Assembly (NCBI GenBank): GCA_964642815.1
Contig: CAZXSA010000202.1
Span: 1-9,340, forward strand
Direction: 5' to 3'
Source of the DNA: JAAYCU01 sp964642815
GTDB taxonomy: Bacteria; Planctomycetota; Phycisphaerae; UBA1845; PWPN01
DNA length: 9,340 nucleotides
Part shown: positions 1-7,628 of the stretch, piece by piece
Position numbering within the stretch: position 1 is the first letter of the stretch
How the letters are laid out: the number at the start of each line of letters is the position of its first letter
Notes under the pieces: generated by a model
Told to the model about the DNA's origin: nothing
The model's database searches: none
Seen by the model: the letters and a program-made list of their open reading frames with translations, nothing else
Made by a program: the position numbers and the translations under genes

Positions 1-32
1 CTCCGCCGGAGGGTGGTGCGCCTTTAACCTGC

Positions 33-1598
33 GTGAGCGCGGGCGGGGCGGGGGAAGCGCCGGCACTGACAACGGAGAAACGCTGGCCGGCATGGATGGT
101 GTTTTTTACCGGCGTGTGGCGGCCAGCCACCACGGCTCGACGGACGCAGCACGTTACATTACGAAAAGCCTGGCTGGTACACTTCGTGGCGGCCATCCTG
201 GCCATTCTGTTGGTCAGCTTTCTGGTTTCGCTGTCGCAAATCTTCCACGATGAAAGAAACGTGTTGGCGATCTGGCTTGACGACTTCGCCGAGGAGGTTG
301 TCGAGGAGTTCGTTGATCGTCCCCTTGAGTCAGTGGTCGTGTCCGGATTGGTGGCCCTGTCAGTCGAGGCCGGGTTTCTTGTCCTGGCCTTCCTGTTGAT
401 GCCGTGGGGAGCCGGCGACGAAAAAATGCGTTCCAGTTTCGCCGCAGCCTTGCGTCAATGCTGGCTGCATTCCGCCGATGCATTACCGATTATTCTTCTG
501 GTCAGCGCCGTGATCATACCCTTTCGTTGGGCATACGAGGCTTTTGAGAGAAACAACCCGAATTGGTATGAGCAAATACAAGCACAATTGCCGGCCCAGC
601 CGGTATTGACGACAACTAGTCCAACGGCGCAACAGATAGAAGAACACAATAAGGCGATCAATGAGTGGCAAGAGCAATACTCAAGGCTTTGGCAGAGGGC
701 TTGGCGTCACCGGCCGTGGTATCTTCGTTACGGCGAGGAGATCAGCGCCTATTCCTGTTTCCTGGCGGGTGTTTGGTTGTTGTGGATCCTATTGCGGGCG
801 GTAGGGGCCAGGCGAAACATTCCGCTTATCCCTCGCCCGCCGACGTGCGAATTCTGTGGGTACAACCTTCTCGTCACTCCGATGGACAGCCGCTGCCCCG
901 AGTGCGGAGAACCAGTCCTGCGCTCGCTTAATCCAGACGTGCGGTTGGGAACGCCTTGGGAGCATCGGCGGGATTTCGGATTTTTGAAAGCTTGGTGGCG
1001 ATGCAGTGTCGATGCCGTCTTTCGACCGAAAGCCATCGGCCAACAGATAAGACTCGTTACTCCCGGCACCGCGCACCGCTGGTTTCTGGTGACGTATCTG
1101 CCCATTTTCTTCGTTATCGGTTACGCCCTGATATTTGGAATGGCCTTGGGGGTGAAGTGGGTGACCGGTGACAATCAGGAAATCCTCAATGCAGAGTTCT
1201 TGCTGTTAGCCGGTCCCGCGTTTGGATATATCAATGGGATCAGCGTGCTGGCCATTTTGCTCTTGGCCGCGGGGCTGGTGGGTATGTATTACCGAATCTT
1301 CGAAAAGCGCAACCTGCTGAGCGGGACCATCCAGGCCGCCTGTTATCTGAACGCGTATATTGTGTTCTGGTCGATTATAAATGCCATTGCTTCGATCGCC
1401 GCCGTCACCTTGAGCTGGTGGCTCTGGAGGCCTTATCAAACTACTGCGTCGAGTACCATGCCCGCCAGTACGGCCCCGCGCCCGGACTATGATTTTCTTC
1501 TTTTCCTCGGTTGGCTGGGGGTGAATCTGATTTGTTTCGGCGTTTATTTGTGGTTGATCGCCCGGATCACGGCCGCGGCGCGGTACGCGAATAAATGA
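33..1598 (+). CDS. Multi-pass membrane protein with central zinc ribbon, function unknown (possibly 5'-partial)
   Basis: The function is not recognised. Counted from the GTG at 33 it has 521 residues. Hydrophobic stretches suggest about eight membrane helices, near 47-68, 101-125, 149-166, 239-258, 350-374, 387-420, 436-464 and 488-512. Between the fourth and fifth helices lies a four-cysteine zinc ribbon, C272-x2-C275-GYNL...C288-x2-C291-G, with the knuckle spacing of a rubredoxin-type fold. Such ribbons are common in planctomycete membrane proteins, usually on the cytoplasmic side. A polar, Gln-rich loop (about 170-235) joins helices 3 and 4. The two halves look related: each opens with a Trp/Phe-rich stretch and an RP motif (R30-P31 and R331-P332) just before its first helix. 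The start is uncertain: no Shine-Dalgarno sequence sits close to GTG 33, and the frame is open and coding-like back to base 3, so the true start may lie outside the window. Convergent with the ABC operon downstream. Confidence 0.8.
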   Translation: MSAGGAGEAPALTTEKRWPAWMVFFTGVWRPATTARRTQHVTLRKAWLVHFVAAILAILLVSFLVSLSQIFHDERNVLAIWLDDFAEEVVEEFVDRPLESVVVSGLVALSVEAGFLVLAFLLMPWGAGDEKMRSSFAAALRQCWLHSADALPIILLVSAVIIPFRWAYEAFERNNPNWYEQIQAQLPAQPVLTTTSPTAQQIEEHNKAINEWQEQYSRLWQRAWRHRPWYLRYGEEISAYSCFLAGVWLLWILLRAVGARRNIPLIPRPPTCEFCGYNLLVTPMDSRCPECGEPVLRSLNPDVRLGTPWEHRRDFGFLKAWWRCSVDAVFRPKAIGQQIRLVTPGTAHRWFLVTYLPIFFVIGYALIFGMALGVKWVTGDNQEILNAEFLLLAGPAFGYINGISVLAILLLAAGLVGMYYRIFEKRNLLSGTIQAACYLNAYIVFWSIINAIASIAAVTLSWWLWRPYQTTASSTMPASTAPRPDYDFLLFLGWLGVNLICFGVYLWLIARITAAARYANK

Positions 1599-1761
1599 GA
1601 GGGGATTGTAAACATCGGTCATCTATCCGAGCAAGGCATCACCTGCATTCGTATAATTCCACCGCAGTTTCCCTTGCTAGCGCTGCGGGCTGGCCGTGCG
1701 TATTATTCTCCCCCCGTCTCATTGTCTCCCCCTCTCCCCATCCTTTCCGCCCGGCGTTCCG

Positions 1762-1778
1762 TTGCCCCGTTGGGGCAA
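1762..1778. repeat. Short perfect hairpin TTGCCCC-GTT-GGGGCAA
   Basis: A 7-bp perfect stem (1762-1768 with 1772-1778) encloses a GTT loop. It has the same form as the AACCCC-N3-GGGGTT hairpins at the right end of the window, so it probably belongs to the same structural class. It could also help end transcription from the permease operon, but no run of T follows on either strand. Confidence 0.6.
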
Positions 1779-1793
1779 ACTCTCGCTGGCGCT

Positions 1794-1828
1794 TGCTACT
1801 CTGCGAAGCGGCGCTTCGCTACGTAGCA
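1794..1828. repeat. Two-step hairpin, possible bidirectional terminator
   Basis: An outer stem TGCTAC (1794-1799) pairs with GTAGCA (1823-1828). An inner stem GCGAAGC (1803-1809) pairs with GCTTCGC (1813-1819) around a three-base loop, and a 3x3 internal loop separates the two. The position between two convergent stop codons (1598 and 1849) suits a bidirectional terminator, but there is no T tract, so a Rho-independent role is unproven. It equally fits the core of a dispersed palindromic repeat. Confidence 0.5.
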
Positions 1829-1848
1829 CGAGTCGGGCTGGTAGGGAC

Positions 1849-4791
1849 TCACGTGGTTTGGAGGGCGTTGATGACGTTGCTTTGGGCGGCGTTGCGGGCG
1901 GGCAGGAGGCCGGCGATCAGGCAGATCGCCAGGGTGAAAGCGACGCCGAGGGCGACCCAGTTCCAGGGGATGTCGGTATAGCTCAGTTGGAACCCCCAGA
2001 TCATTCCGGTGATCGCGCCCATGCTGTGGGCGGCGTGCCCGCCGAGTAGGACGCCCATCAGGCTGCCAATGACGCCGAGCACCAGCGCCTCGCCGACGAC
2101 CAGCCGAACAACTTGCCAGCGGGTTGCGCCCAAGGCCCGCAGGGTGGCGATCTGCCGGCGGCGGGCGCTAACGTTGGTCATCATCAGGTTGCCCACCCCC
2201 AAGGCCGCCACCAGCAAGGCCACCAGCGGCACCGTGCTCAGCAGCAACGTTGCCCGGCGCAGGTCGCGATCGATCTGTAACTTCAACGCCCGCACGGAAG
2301 CGTGTTGCGTGTAAGCCGCCCCGCTGTAGGTGGCCACCAGTTTCATCACCAGATTTTCGCGAAAGACTTCCCAACGCTGCTCGGCGGTCATGGACCGCCA
2401 GGCATCGTAAAGCCCGTCGGCGGTCAGGGCCTGGGCAAAAACCTTCAGCAAAGGCACGCTGTCCCAATCCGGTGATTGGTCTTGAGCAACGAGGGCATCG
2501 TATTGCCGGATGATGCGATCCAGTTCAACGGCCCGCTCCGGCAGGGCGGCTTGCCACTTACGCAGCAGCTCGATCAGAGCGGGTGGATCACCCGCTAATG
2601 GCGGGCGGTTCTCGGCAAACTCGGCCGGCGGCTCCGTAAGCGGTAAATCGAAGTTGATCAGATATAGACTCACCCGTTCGGGGATGCCGAAGAATTGTTT
2701 GGCGTCCGCATAGGTGCCCAACACACCGAAGATCGAGGCCTGGCTCAGCTCGCCGCCGATATTGAAGTAGTTGGCCGCCATCTGCAGGGAAGGCGAGGTG
2801 ACCACGCCGGCGATCTCGAAACGATGTTGGCCGCCGCGGCCTTCGCTGACCCGGATCAGAACTTTCTCGCCGTAGCGCCAGCCGGTCGCCCGGACAAATT
2901 CCGGCGTGACCAGGATCGCTCCTCCCTGTTTTAGTCGTTCGATGGCTTGGTTTTTTTCGCCTTCGACGAACTCCACATTGAAAAGCTCGAAAAATTCGTC
3001 CGGGTCGCCGACCACGAAACGGCAAAACGGCCAAGCCAATATCCGGCCGTAAATCGTGCAGGTAATCCCCTCGTTGACCAGACTGCTGCGCTTGGCCACG
3101 CCCGGCGTCGCCCGGACTTCGCGGGCTCGCTCGGGGGAGATGGGCGGGTCGACGAACACGAACGCCTCGGTCAAGTCGCGGGGGAAATCCCAGGCCCCGG
3201 CCAGGGACTTGCTGTAGACCAGCAGGGAGACAATCAAGGACAGGCCCACCATCAGCCCGCTGCAGATGGCCGCCGACCGCCACGCGGCCCGTCCGACTTG
3301 ATCGCTTAGCAAGGGATAACGCAAACGCAGGACGGCGGCGGTCACATAAACCGCGGCGTGGCCGGCCAACCGGATCAGCAGGGGGGTCAGCAGAGCGTAT
3401 CCGCAATATAGCAAAGTCACGCCGAGAACGGCATATTGGGCATGGGCCACCCACAGGTTGGTGGGCAGGCGTTTGAGCAACAGGGTATGGGCGACGATCA
3501 TGGCCACTCCGAACAGCGCGGCCAGCCAGGCCAGCACAGCCGGCGCTGGTTTCGATTGCGGGCGGGAAGCGCTTAACGGTGAAACGCGCATGGCCTGCAA
3601 GGCCGGCAAGGCGGCGCCGGCCAGGGTGGTGACGGCCCCACCGCCCAGGGCGAGCAGGATCCCGTGATAACTGATGACCAATCGCCCGATGTATTGCGGG
3701 GCCATCCAGACGCTCAAGCGAGCGAGCAGCAAGCCGACGGGGATACCCAGCGCCATGCCGACGAGCCCCAGCGGGACGGCCTCGCTGAGGATCAGGAACG
3801 CCATCTGCGGCCGGGTGACCCCCAGGCAGCGCAGGGCGCCCAACTGCTCGATCCGCTCGACCATGCCCATGCTCAGCGTGGATAAAATAATGAAGAACGC
3901 GGTGAACAAAGCCACGCTGGCGAGCATCAGCATGACGAGGCTGGAATGCCGCTCGGCGGTCTCCACCTGGCGGACCTTGGCTTCCGCGGAAGTGACCATG
4001 AAATTCTGCTGGTGACGGTTGACCATTTGGCGAAGCGTTTTCTCGGTTTTGCGTAAACCCGTCGGGGAAGAATCATTTAGGATGATGTCAATCTTGGTCA
4101 CCCGATCGAGTTTGTCCTGAAACTGGGCCAGGGCTTTCGCCTGATCGATGGGGATGATCACGACGGGAGGCTGCCGCTTGGCCACCCGACGATGCTCAAA
4201 GATACCGACAAGAGTGAACTCGGCCTGCCTGACAAGCTCGTTGCCCAGCAGGTCGGTCTGCACGGTACGCAGCTCGAACCGATCGCCGATTTGCAGGAGG
4301 AGTTGGTCGGCCAGTTTATCCTCCATCATGGCCGCATCGTGGTCGTCCGGTCCCAGCGATCGGCTGTCCGCGCGGAATTGGCGCGTGTCGTACTCGCGAA
4401 AGTTATATTCGGTCAGCGGTTCAATGCCCACGGCCTGAACGGCGACGACTGGAGCCCGGGCGGCTTGGGTAGTGGCGGGTGATTCGAGCTTACGCAGTTG
4501 CATGGGGTACTTGAGTTGAGCGGTGACGTACAACACGTTGTCGAGGGCTCGTACTTCCTCGGCGATCGAATGAAAGACGGTCCCGTTGGCACCGTATTTC
4601 GACTCGACGGACAGGTGGCTGCGCCCCACCCACAACCACATCTGATCGCGCAGGGCCATGCGCACCGATTCGTAGGCGCAGGTTACCCAGACGACCACGC
4701 CGACGCCCAGGGCGATGGCCCCGATGGCGCCGATGGTGCGCCCGGGCTTAACCCGCCAGTTGCGTATACCGAGCAGCGACCAATGCCGCAT
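1849..4791 (-). CDS. ABC transporter permease with two FtsX-like halves (LolE/MacB-like superfamily)
   Basis: This 980-residue inner-membrane permease works with the ATPase encoded just upstream. The N-terminal helix (about 19-37) is followed by a large extracytoplasmic domain (about 40-283, MacB_PCD-like). Three helices form the first FtsX domain (286-310, 328-358, 375-400), ending LPALQAMRVSPL. Helices at about 417-438, 447-474 and 502-526 lead to a second extracytoplasmic domain (about 530-845). Three last helices form the second FtsX domain (848-870, 897-921, 944-964), ending LPARNAA. The paired cytoplasmic motifs LGALRCLGVTR (318-327) and LRALGATR (884-891) mark the duplication. The family extrudes or extracts lipoproteins, lipids or peptides at the envelope rather than importing solutes; the substrate here is unknown. 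Residues about 717-830 form a charged, helical insertion. The start is supported by GAGGTGA eight bases upstream (minus strand, 4804-4798), inside the ATPase gene, giving a 44-base overlap and likely translational coupling. Confidence 0.9.
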   Translation of the reverse strand: MRHWSLLGIRNWRVKPGRTIGAIGAIALGVGVVVWVTCAYESVRMALRDQMWLWVGRSHLSVESKYGANGTVFHSIAEEVRALDNVLYVTAQLKYPMQLRKLESPATTQAARAPVVAVQAVGIEPLTEYNFREYDTRQFRADSRSLGPDDHDAAMMEDKLADQLLLQIGDRFELRTVQTDLLGNELVRQAEFTLVGIFEHRRVAKRQPPVVIIPIDQAKALAQFQDKLDRVTKIDIILNDSSPTGLRKTEKTLRQMVNRHQQNFMVTSAEAKVRQVETAERHSSLVMLMLASVALFTAFFIILSTLSMGMVERIEQLGALRCLGVTRPQMAFLILSEAVPLGLVGMALGIPVGLLLARLSVWMAPQYIGRLVISYHGILLALGGGAVTTLAGAALPALQAMRVSPLSASRPQSKPAPAVLAWLAALFGVAMIVAHTLLLKRLPTNLWVAHAQYAVLGVTLLYCGYALLTPLLIRLAGHAAVYVTAAVLRLRYPLLSDQVGRAAWRSAAICSGLMVGLSLIVSLLVYSKSLAGAWDFPRDLTEAFVFVDPPISPERAREVRATPGVAKRSSLVNEGITCTIYGRILAWPFCRFVVGDPDEFFELFNVEFVEGEKNQAIERLKQGGAILVTPEFVRATGWRYGEKVLIRVSEGRGGQHRFEIAGVVTSPSLQMAANYFNIGGELSQASIFGVLGTYADAKQFFGIPERVSLYLINFDLPLTEPPAEFAENRPPLAGDPPALIELLRKWQAALPERAVELDRIIRQYDALVAQDQSPDWDSVPLLKVFAQALTADGLYDAWRSMTAEQRWEVFRENLVMKLVATYSGAAYTQHASVRALKLQIDRDLRRATLLLSTVPLVALLVAALGVGNLMMTNVSARRRQIATLRALGATRWQVVRLVVGEALVLGVIGSLMGVLLGGHAAHSMGAITGMIWGFQLSYTDIPWNWVALGVAFTLAICLIAGLLPARNAAQSNVINALQTT

Positions 4792-5485
4792 CGCCGTTCA
4801 CCTCGTCGATTGTGCCGATGATGGAGCCGTCCTTGAGGACGTAAATTCGGTCGGCCTGGGCGGCCGCCGCCGGTTCGTGCGTGACCATGAGCACGGTTTT
4901 GCCGAGTTCGCGGGCCAGCTTGGCCAGTAGGCGCCAGATTTCGGCGGCGCTGATGGAGTCGAGGTTGCCGGTCGGCTCGTCGGCCAGTACCAGGGCTGGA
5001 TCGTTGAGCAGGGCTCGGGCGATGGCCACCCGCTGCTGCTCGCCGCCGGACATGGCTTGCGGGCGATGGTTCATCCTCTGTTCCAGGTGGACGAGGCGAA
5101 CCATTTCCTCCAGCTTCGGGCGGATCGCCGTGCCGCTGACTCCGTCCACCAACAGGGGCACGGCGATATTTTCGCCGGCCGTCAGGGTGGGCAGCAGGTT
5201 GAAAGTCTGGAAGATGATGCCCATCTTTCGGCGGCGAAAGAGGGTTCGTCGGCGATCGGACATGCGGGTGATATCCTGACCGTCGATCAACACCGAGCCG
5301 GCATCGGGAACGTCCAGCCCGCCGATCAGATGCAGAAGAGTGCTTTTACCCGAGCCACTGGCCCCCATGATGGCCACCAGTCGGCCCGCCTCGACGGAAA
5401 AGGATACCTCATGGACCGCCCGTACCTTGCTTCCGCCGCCGCGGTAGGTCTTGGATACCTGGTTTACCTGAAGGATGGTGTTCAT
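4748..5485 (-). CDS. ABC transporter ATP-binding protein (LolD/MacB-type)
   Basis: This 245-residue cytoplasmic ATPase powers the permease encoded downstream. All nucleotide-binding motifs are intact: Walker A GASGSGKST (41-49), Q-loop glutamine 93 in IFQTFNLLP, the signature MSGGEQQRV (145-153), Walker B ALVLADE (164-170) with the catalytic glutamate 170, D-loop NLDS (174-177) and the switch histidine H203 in MVTHE. The length, the FNLLPTLTAGENIAVPL segment and the ADEPTGNLDS wording place it in the LolD/MacB/FtsE group of ATPases, which pair with FtsX-like permeases. The ATG at 5485 is preceded on the minus strand by AGGGGAGG, close to the start codon, which supports this start. The gene's last 44 bases overlap the start of the permease gene, so the two are surely one operon. 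Assignment to a specific LolD, MacB or YbbA role cannot be made from sequence alone. Confidence 0.95.
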   Translation of the reverse strand: MNTILQVNQVSKTYRGGGSKVRAVHEVSFSVEAGRLVAIMGASGSGKSTLLHLIGGLDVPDAGSVLIDGQDITRMSDRRRTLFRRRKMGIIFQTFNLLPTLTAGENIAVPLLVDGVSGTAIRPKLEEMVRLVHLEQRMNHRPQAMSGGEQQRVAIARALLNDPALVLADEPTGNLDSISAAEIWRLLAKLARELGKTVLMVTHEPAAAAQADRIYVLKDGSIIGTIDEVNGDAALVAARYTQLAG

Positions 5486-5704
5486 CGCCTCCCCTATACA
5501 ACTTCATGGATCATCGTGTTTGGGCTCGGCTCGTCAACGCCGGTTGGTGCCGCGCCCACGTTGTGACCGTCCGGTCGATGTTTTACACTAAGGTGGCCAC
5601 CCGACTGCTGGCGGCCGTCGATGGAAAACTTCATGACCTCCCGTGGCGCACAAACGGCACGCGGGGTTTAGTATACGAGCCAATGCCTCGCAAGGAAACC
5701 GCCC
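5486..5704. other. Divergent intergenic promoter region
   Basis: About 220 bases separate the start of the ABC operon (minus) from the metallophosphoesterase (plus), so both must be transcribed from here. A minus-strand promoter candidate is given separately. For the plus strand I see a TAGTAT -10-like hexamer at 5669-5674 but no matching -35 at the right distance. No operator palindrome is obvious. Confidence 0.6.
5510..5537 (-). promoter_or_regulatory. Candidate sigma-70-type promoter of the ABC operon
   Basis: On the minus strand TTGACG (5537-5532, five of six matches to TTGACA) is followed after 16 bases by GATGAT (5515-5510, four of six to TATAAT). It would give a leader of roughly 20 bases before the ATG at 5485. 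The -10 match is weak and planctomycete promoters are poorly defined, so this is only a candidate. Confidence 0.3.
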
Positions 5705-6574
5705 GTGAAAATCGTGGTAACATCCGACCTGCATTACGACATCGCCCGCAGTGTCCAGCCGACCCGCCGGTTGGCCGACGAGATTTGCGATTTGTCCGTC
5801 GATACCTTGGTTTTGCTGGGTGACGCGGCCGGTCGGGAGGTGGAGATCGTGGGCGAGTGCCTGCATCTTTTCGACAAATTTACCGGGCGGAAATTCTTCG
5901 TGGCCGGCAATCATGAATTATGGGTCCGGCCGGGCGAGAGTTCGCTTTATCGTCTGGAGGAGTTGTTACCCGCGGTCTGTCGGGAGGCGGGATTCTGGCC
6001 GCTGGATGTCGAATCCGCCAACGTGGACGGCGTAGGGTTTGTCGGGACGGTGGGGTGGTATGATTACAGCTTCCGGTCGGAATGGCTGAGATTGCCCTTG
6101 CGTTTCTATGAGCACAAGATCGCGCCCGGGGCCGCCGCCCGTGTTGAAGGCTTCGGCCACCTGCTGACGCAAACGGCGGATATTCCCGAGGAGGCGTTTT
6201 CCTACGGGGTGCGTTGGATGGACGGGGCGCATGTCGATCTGGGCATGAGCGACGCCGCGTTTTGCGAATATCTGCTCGAACGGTTCCGCCGTCACTTGGC
6301 GACCGAGGCGGCGCGCAGTCGGCGGATCGTGGCGGCCATGCACCATGTGCCTTTCGTCGAGTTGGTTCCGACCAGTCAAGATCCGACATTCGCTTTTGCC
6401 GCCGCCTTCATGGGCAGCGCTCGTTTTGGGGAGGCGCTGTTGGCCGAACCCAAGGTCGGCCATGTGCTCTGCGGACACAGTCATCGGGCGATGGGCGTGC
6501 GTAAGGGACATTTGACCTGCCTGAATGTCGGCTGCACCTATGTCCAGAAGCGTTTCGACATTATCGAGGTGTGA
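5705..6574 (+). CDS. Calcineurin-like metallophosphoesterase
   Basis: This 289-residue protein belongs to the binuclear-metal phosphoesterase superfamily (Pfam Metallophos type), which hydrolyses phosphomono- or phosphodiesters. The metal-ligand motifs are all present in order: D8-x-H10 (SDLHYD), G39-D40 in LLGDAAGR, G68-N69-H70-E71, H213-H214 in MHHVPF and G257-H258-S259-H260-R. A large, family-specific middle segment (about 110-205), rich in Trp, Tyr and Phe, probably forms the substrate cap. There is no signal peptide or membrane helix, so it is probably cytoplasmic. The start is a GTG with AAGGAAA about eight bases upstream; the ATG at 5683 is out of frame. The substrate is unknown: nucleotide, cyclic nucleotide or protein phosphate are all possible. 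The gene is divergent from the ABC operon and has a 96-base gap to the next gene, so no partner is implied. Confidence 0.9.
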   Translation: MKIVVTSDLHYDIARSVQPTRRLADEICDLSVDTLVLLGDAAGREVEIVGECLHLFDKFTGRKFFVAGNHELWVRPGESSLYRLEELLPAVCREAGFWPLDVESANVDGVGFVGTVGWYDYSFRSEWLRLPLRFYEHKIAPGAAARVEGFGHLLTQTADIPEEAFSYGVRWMDGAHVDLGMSDAAFCEYLLERFRRHLATEAARSRRIVAAMHHVPFVELVPTSQDPTFAFAAAFMGSARFGEALLAEPKVGHVLCGHSHRAMGVRKGHLTCLNVGCTYVQKRFDIIEV

Positions 6575-6590
6575 CCCGATAAGGTAGAGG

Positions 6591-6608
6591 CGGGGGATCC
6601 CGTTTTTT
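6591..6608 (+). terminator. Weak intrinsic terminator candidate after the metallophosphoesterase
   Basis: A short stem CGGG (6591-6594) pairs with CCCG (6599-6602) around a four-base loop and is followed directly by six T residues (6603-6608). It lies 17 bases after the phosphoesterase stop codon. The stem is only four pairs, so it may be inefficient. The T run also overlaps the proposed -35 box of the next gene. Confidence 0.35.
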
Positions 6609-6636
6609 GCCGAGGGGAGCGGCTTTGGTATATACT
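6607..6636 (+). promoter_or_regulatory. Candidate sigma-70-type promoter of the homocysteine methyltransferase gene
   Basis: TTGCCG (6607-6612, four of six matches to TTGACA) and TATACT (6631-6636, five of six to TATAAT) are separated by 18 bases. Transcription would begin near 6643, leaving a leader of under 30 bases, too short for a SAM or cobalamin riboswitch. This suggests the gene is transcribed independently of the phosphoesterase. Confidence 0.45.
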
Positions 6637-6670
6637 GAGCCGAGTCGAGTCCAATCAGCGAGGTATGCAC

Positions 6671-7534
6671 ATGGGCGTTCAAGGCAAGGATTTCCGGGAT
6701 CGGGTCACGGTTGCGGACGGGGCGTGGGGCACGGAGCTGGACAAGTTGGGTTGCCCGCCCGGTTATTGTCGGGAGGAATGGAATATTTCCCAGCCCGACC
6801 GAGTCCGCCAGGTGGCCGAGGCTTATGTGGCCGCCGGCGCCCAGATTATTTTGACCAACACGTTCAGCGGGAATCGGATCACGCTGGCCAAGCACGGTCA
6901 CGGCGATAAGGTTCGGGATTTTAACCGAGCCGGGGCGAAGATCAGTAAGCAGGCCGCCGGCGATAAGGCCCTGGTGTTCGGTTCCATCGGGCCGACGGGC
7001 AAGATGGTCCTGATGGGCGAGGTCGGCGAGGGCGAGCTGTTCGACGTTTTCAAGGAGCAGGCGGACGCCTTGGCCGAAGGGGGGGCCGATGCCCTGGTGG
7101 TCGAGACCATGACCGAGCTGGCCGAGATTTGCGCCGCGGTCCAGGCGGCCAAGGGGACGGGTCTGGCCGTCGCCGCCTCGATGACGTATGATTCGGGCAA
7201 GGACAAGACCTCGACCATGATGGGGGTGACGCCGGAGCAGGCGGTGGAGGCCTTGCTCGCCGCCGGAGCGGATATCATTGGGTGCAACTGCGGGATCGGC
7301 ATCGATAATTACATTCAGGTGGCGGCCAAAATGCGGGCGGTGACCGATGTACCGATCTGGGTGAAGGCCAACGCGGGTCTGCCCGAGATCGAGGGGGACA
7401 AGGTCGTCTATCGCATGCCCCCGAGGGAGTTCGCCCAGAAGGCCAAGCACCTGGTCAAGGCCGGGGCCAATATCGTGGGCGGATGTTGCGGGACCAGTCC
7501 GGAATTTATCGCCGCTCTGCGCCAAGCGATTTAA
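6671..7534 (+). CDS. Stand-alone homocysteine S-methyltransferase (zinc-dependent, MetH N-terminal-like)
   Basis: The 287-residue product is a single TIM-barrel homocysteine-binding domain like the first module of methionine synthase MetH and of betaine-homocysteine methyltransferase. It should transfer a methyl group to the thiolate of homocysteine to make methionine. Visible motifs are DGAWGTEL (16-23), LTNTFSGN after the second strand, GSIGPTGK, VVETMTEL, and the three zinc-ligand cysteines: C207 in GCNCG and C272-C273 in GGCCGTSP. From memory these carry the same numbers as the zinc ligands of Thermotoga maritima MetH. No folate-binding, cobalamin-binding or reactivation domain follows, so the methyl donor must come from another protein or a small molecule; the neighbours give no hint. 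I choose the ATG at 6671 over 6665 because GCGAGG (6658-6663) lies seven bases before it but abuts the upstream ATG. No close partner gene is present. Confidence 0.88.
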   Translation: MGVQGKDFRDRVTVADGAWGTELDKLGCPPGYCREEWNISQPDRVRQVAEAYVAAGAQIILTNTFSGNRITLAKHGHGDKVRDFNRAGAKISKQAAGDKALVFGSIGPTGKMVLMGEVGEGELFDVFKEQADALAEGGADALVVETMTELAEICAAVQAAKGTGLAVAASMTYDSGKDKTSTMMGVTPEQAVEALLAAGADIIGCNCGIGIDNYIQVAAKMRAVTDVPIWVKANAGLPEIEGDKVVYRMPPREFAQKAKHLVKAGANIVGGCCGTSPEFIAALRQAI

Positions 7535-7628
7535 TCGTATTATCTCGCCTCATGCTTTCGTATGGGATCAGGCCTTTCGTTTGCAGGGCACGGTGTAGGC
7601 ACGCTTTCAGAACAAGGGATGTGGATTG

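Larger units (their letters stand above)
1599..1848. other. Spacer between convergent genes: pyrimidine tract, two hairpins, degenerate repeat
   Basis: This gap separates the 3' ends of two convergent genes. Bases 1707-1752 are strongly pyrimidine-rich on the plus strand, with only about five purines. Two hairpins follow (1762-1778 and 1794-1828, listed separately). On the minus strand, 1843-1833 reads TACCAGCCCGA, identical to the first 11 bases of the repeat copy at 8835, and 1797-1781 reads AGCAAGCGCCAGCGAGA, which resembles the tail of that repeat. The stretch therefore looks like a diverged, hairpin-expanded member of the same dispersed family. No protein gene is convincing here; the small open frames end within the ABC permease or in the repeats. 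Confidence 0.6.

Noticed and set aside
1595..2049. Plus-strand frames of about 117-128 codons over the convergent spacer
   Set aside because: They run through the hairpins and into the antisense of the permease 3' end, with no motif and no conserved start signal.
2588..3454. 288-codon minus-strand frame inside the permease gene
   Set aside because: It is out of frame with a permease that is intact end to end, and its Arg- and Pro-rich translation is typical of a shadow frame.
6637..6670. SAM or cobalamin riboswitch before the homocysteine methyltransferase
   Set aside because: The inferred leader is under 30 bases and the whole gap is only 96 bases, with none of the conserved helices.
5966..7525. 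519-codon open frame on the minus strand across the phosphoesterase and methyltransferase genes
   Set aside because: It is antisense to two genes with complete catalytic motifs and its translation is low-complexity, rich in Gly, His, Arg and Leu with no family motif. It is a GC-rich shadow frame.
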